From assembly GCF_030580995.1 (NCBI RefSeq), contig NZ_JAUQSZ010000008.1, positions 124,001 through 188,000 on the forward strand: 64,000 nucleotides of DNA, in the 5' to 3' direction. Made by a program: the position numbers and the translations under genes. Source of the stretch: Sphingomonas immobilis. Lineage in GTDB: Bacteria > Pseudomonadota > Alphaproteobacteria > Sphingomonadales > Sphingomonadaceae. Each line of letters begins with the position of its first letter. Within the stretch, counting starts at the first letter, position 1. The notes below the pieces were generated by a model. The model was given only the letters and a program-made list of their open reading frames with translations. It made no database searches and was not told where the DNA came from. Shown piece by piece: positions 63,103-64,000 of the stretch.

Positions 63103-64000
63103 GTGCGATACGCCTACGCCATTACCGCAGCCATTCTGCTGAGCGGCACCGCCGCCGCCGTTGCCCTCGAACCGCCGATGCAGACCGCCCAGAACGAACC
63201 GGGCGTAATTGCCGCAGCCGCACCCAAGGCCGGCGCGCCGATGAGCTTCGCCGACATGGTCGCGCGTCTGCAGCCCGCCGTCGTCAACATCTCGACGACG
63301 CAGCACATCAAGGTGGAGCAGCAGCCCAATCCGTTCGCGGGCACGCCATTCGGCGATCTGTTCGGCCAGATGAACCGCGGCCAGGGCGGCAACAACGCCC
63401 CCACCACGCGCGAGGCGACCTCGCTTGGTTCGGGCTTCATCGTGTCGGCGGACGGCTATATCGTCACCAACAACCATGTCGTCGCGCCGGGCGCGAAGGG
63501 CGCCACGGTCGATACGATCACCGTCACGCTGATCGACCGCAAGGAATATGTTGCCAAGCTCGTCGGCCGCGATCCCACGTCTGACCTCGCGCTGCTCAAG
63601 ATCGAGGGCAAGAGCCTGCCGTTCGTGAAGTTCGGCGATTCGGACAAGGCGCGCGTCGGCGACTGGATCGTCGCGATCGGCAACCCGTTCGGCATCGGCT
63701 CGACCGTGACCGCCGGCATCGTCTCGGCGCTGCACCGCGTGACCGGCGGCGGCGCATATGACCGCTTCATCCAGACCGACGCCGCGATCAACCAGGGCAA
63801 TTCGGGCGGGCCGATGTTCGACCTGAACGGCAATGTGATCGGCATCAACTCGCAGATCTTCGCCGGCCAGTCGGGCGGCAATATCGGCATCGGCTTCGCC
63901 ATCCCGGCGGAGGACGCCAAACCCGTCATCGACAAGCTGATGAAGGGCACAAAGATCGCGCGCGGCTATCTCGGCGTCGGCCCGCAGCCGATCGACGACG
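63103..64000 (+). CDS. Do-family serine protease (HtrA/DegP/MucD), 3' end outside window
   Basis: 299 residues visible. Signal peptide to about residue 22, then the trypsin-like protease domain with the catalytic triad: His125 (NNHVV), Asp161 (TSDLALL) and Ser234 (GNSGGP). The PDZ domains and stop lie beyond 64000. It is a periplasmic quality-control protease. GTG 63103 follows a GAGAGGA ribosome binding site. It lies 113 bases behind hflC; pairing of HtrA with HflKC is common in alphaproteobacteria. Confidence 0.95.
   Translation, partial: MRYAYAITAAILLSGTAAAVALEPPMQTAQNEPGVIAAAAPKAGAPMSFADMVARLQPAVVNISTTQHIKVEQQPNPFAGTPFGDLFGQMNRGQGGNNAPTTREATSLGSGFIVSADGYIVTNNHVVAPGAKGATVDTITVTLIDRKEYVAKLVGRDPTSDLALLKIEGKSLPFVKFGDSDKARVGDWIVAIGNPFGIGSTVTAGIVSALHRVTGGGAYDRFIQTDAAINQGNSGGPMFDLNGNVIGINSQIFAGQSGGNIGIGFAIPAEDAKPVIDKLMKGTKIARGYLGVGPQPIDD

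Overview
The window looks like a chromosomal segment of a high-GC alphaproteobacterium of the Sphingomonadaceae (Sphingomonas-like). The reasons are four TonB-dependent receptors in 64 kb, the kdp operon type, NodT-type RND efflux, Mrp/HflKC/HtrA housekeeping genes, the 'GTTCGCCCTGAGCTTGTCGAAGG' family of repeats, and alphaproteobacterial EcfG-type stress promoters. I see no rRNA, tRNA, CRISPR array, prophage, transposase or integrase. Family assignments rest on reading the translations; no database search was run.

Layout. 1-2.5 kb: 3' part of a TonB receptor. 2.5-3.06 kb: gene-poor. 3.06-11.2 kb: kdpFABCDE high-affinity K+ uptake and its two-component system, preceded by two tiny ORFs and interrupted by a GC-rich twin hairpin between kdpB and kdpC. 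11.2-21 kb: two TonB receptors flanking an undescribed periplasmic redox cluster (DsbD-alpha-like protein, c-heme protein, TlpA-like thioredoxin with an unusual N-terminus, cytochrome c, cytochrome c'). 21-27.8 kb: a LysR regulator divergent from a complete RND efflux operon, with a perfect operator-like palindrome between them. 27.9-36.1 kb: a two-partner secretion system (TpsB pore and a 2168-residue TpsA exoprotein with about 14-15 propeller-like repeats, MBG domains and a Pro-Thr spacer). 36.1-40.2 kb: a DUF2946/TonB receptor/PepSY operon, probably for copper or another metal.

40.3-55 kb is rich in stress genes: KaiC-like ATPase plus hybrid histidine kinase, DinB, CsbD, DUF4142, DUF2945, two Crp/Fnr paralogues, a PNPOx-like protein, a small 72-residue protein and a very acidic protein. 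Five of these transcription units carry the same GGAAC-N17-GTT element, as expected for a dispersed sigma-EcfG general stress regulon. Housekeeping genes are interspersed (proC, ubiK, tlyA, TspO, YbjN). 55-64 kb: an MFS exporter, a 2OG-Fe(II) oxygenase, homoserine dehydrogenase, a PilZ protein, a CoA-binding protein, Mrp/ApbC, HflK-HflC and the 5' part of a Do-family protease cut by the window end.

The strongest candidates for undescribed biology are the 13.97-18.2 kb thiol/heme module between TonB receptors, the propeller-like repeat region of TpsA, and the EcfG-controlled KaiC-kinase operon with a fully symmetric, potentially bidirectional promoter.
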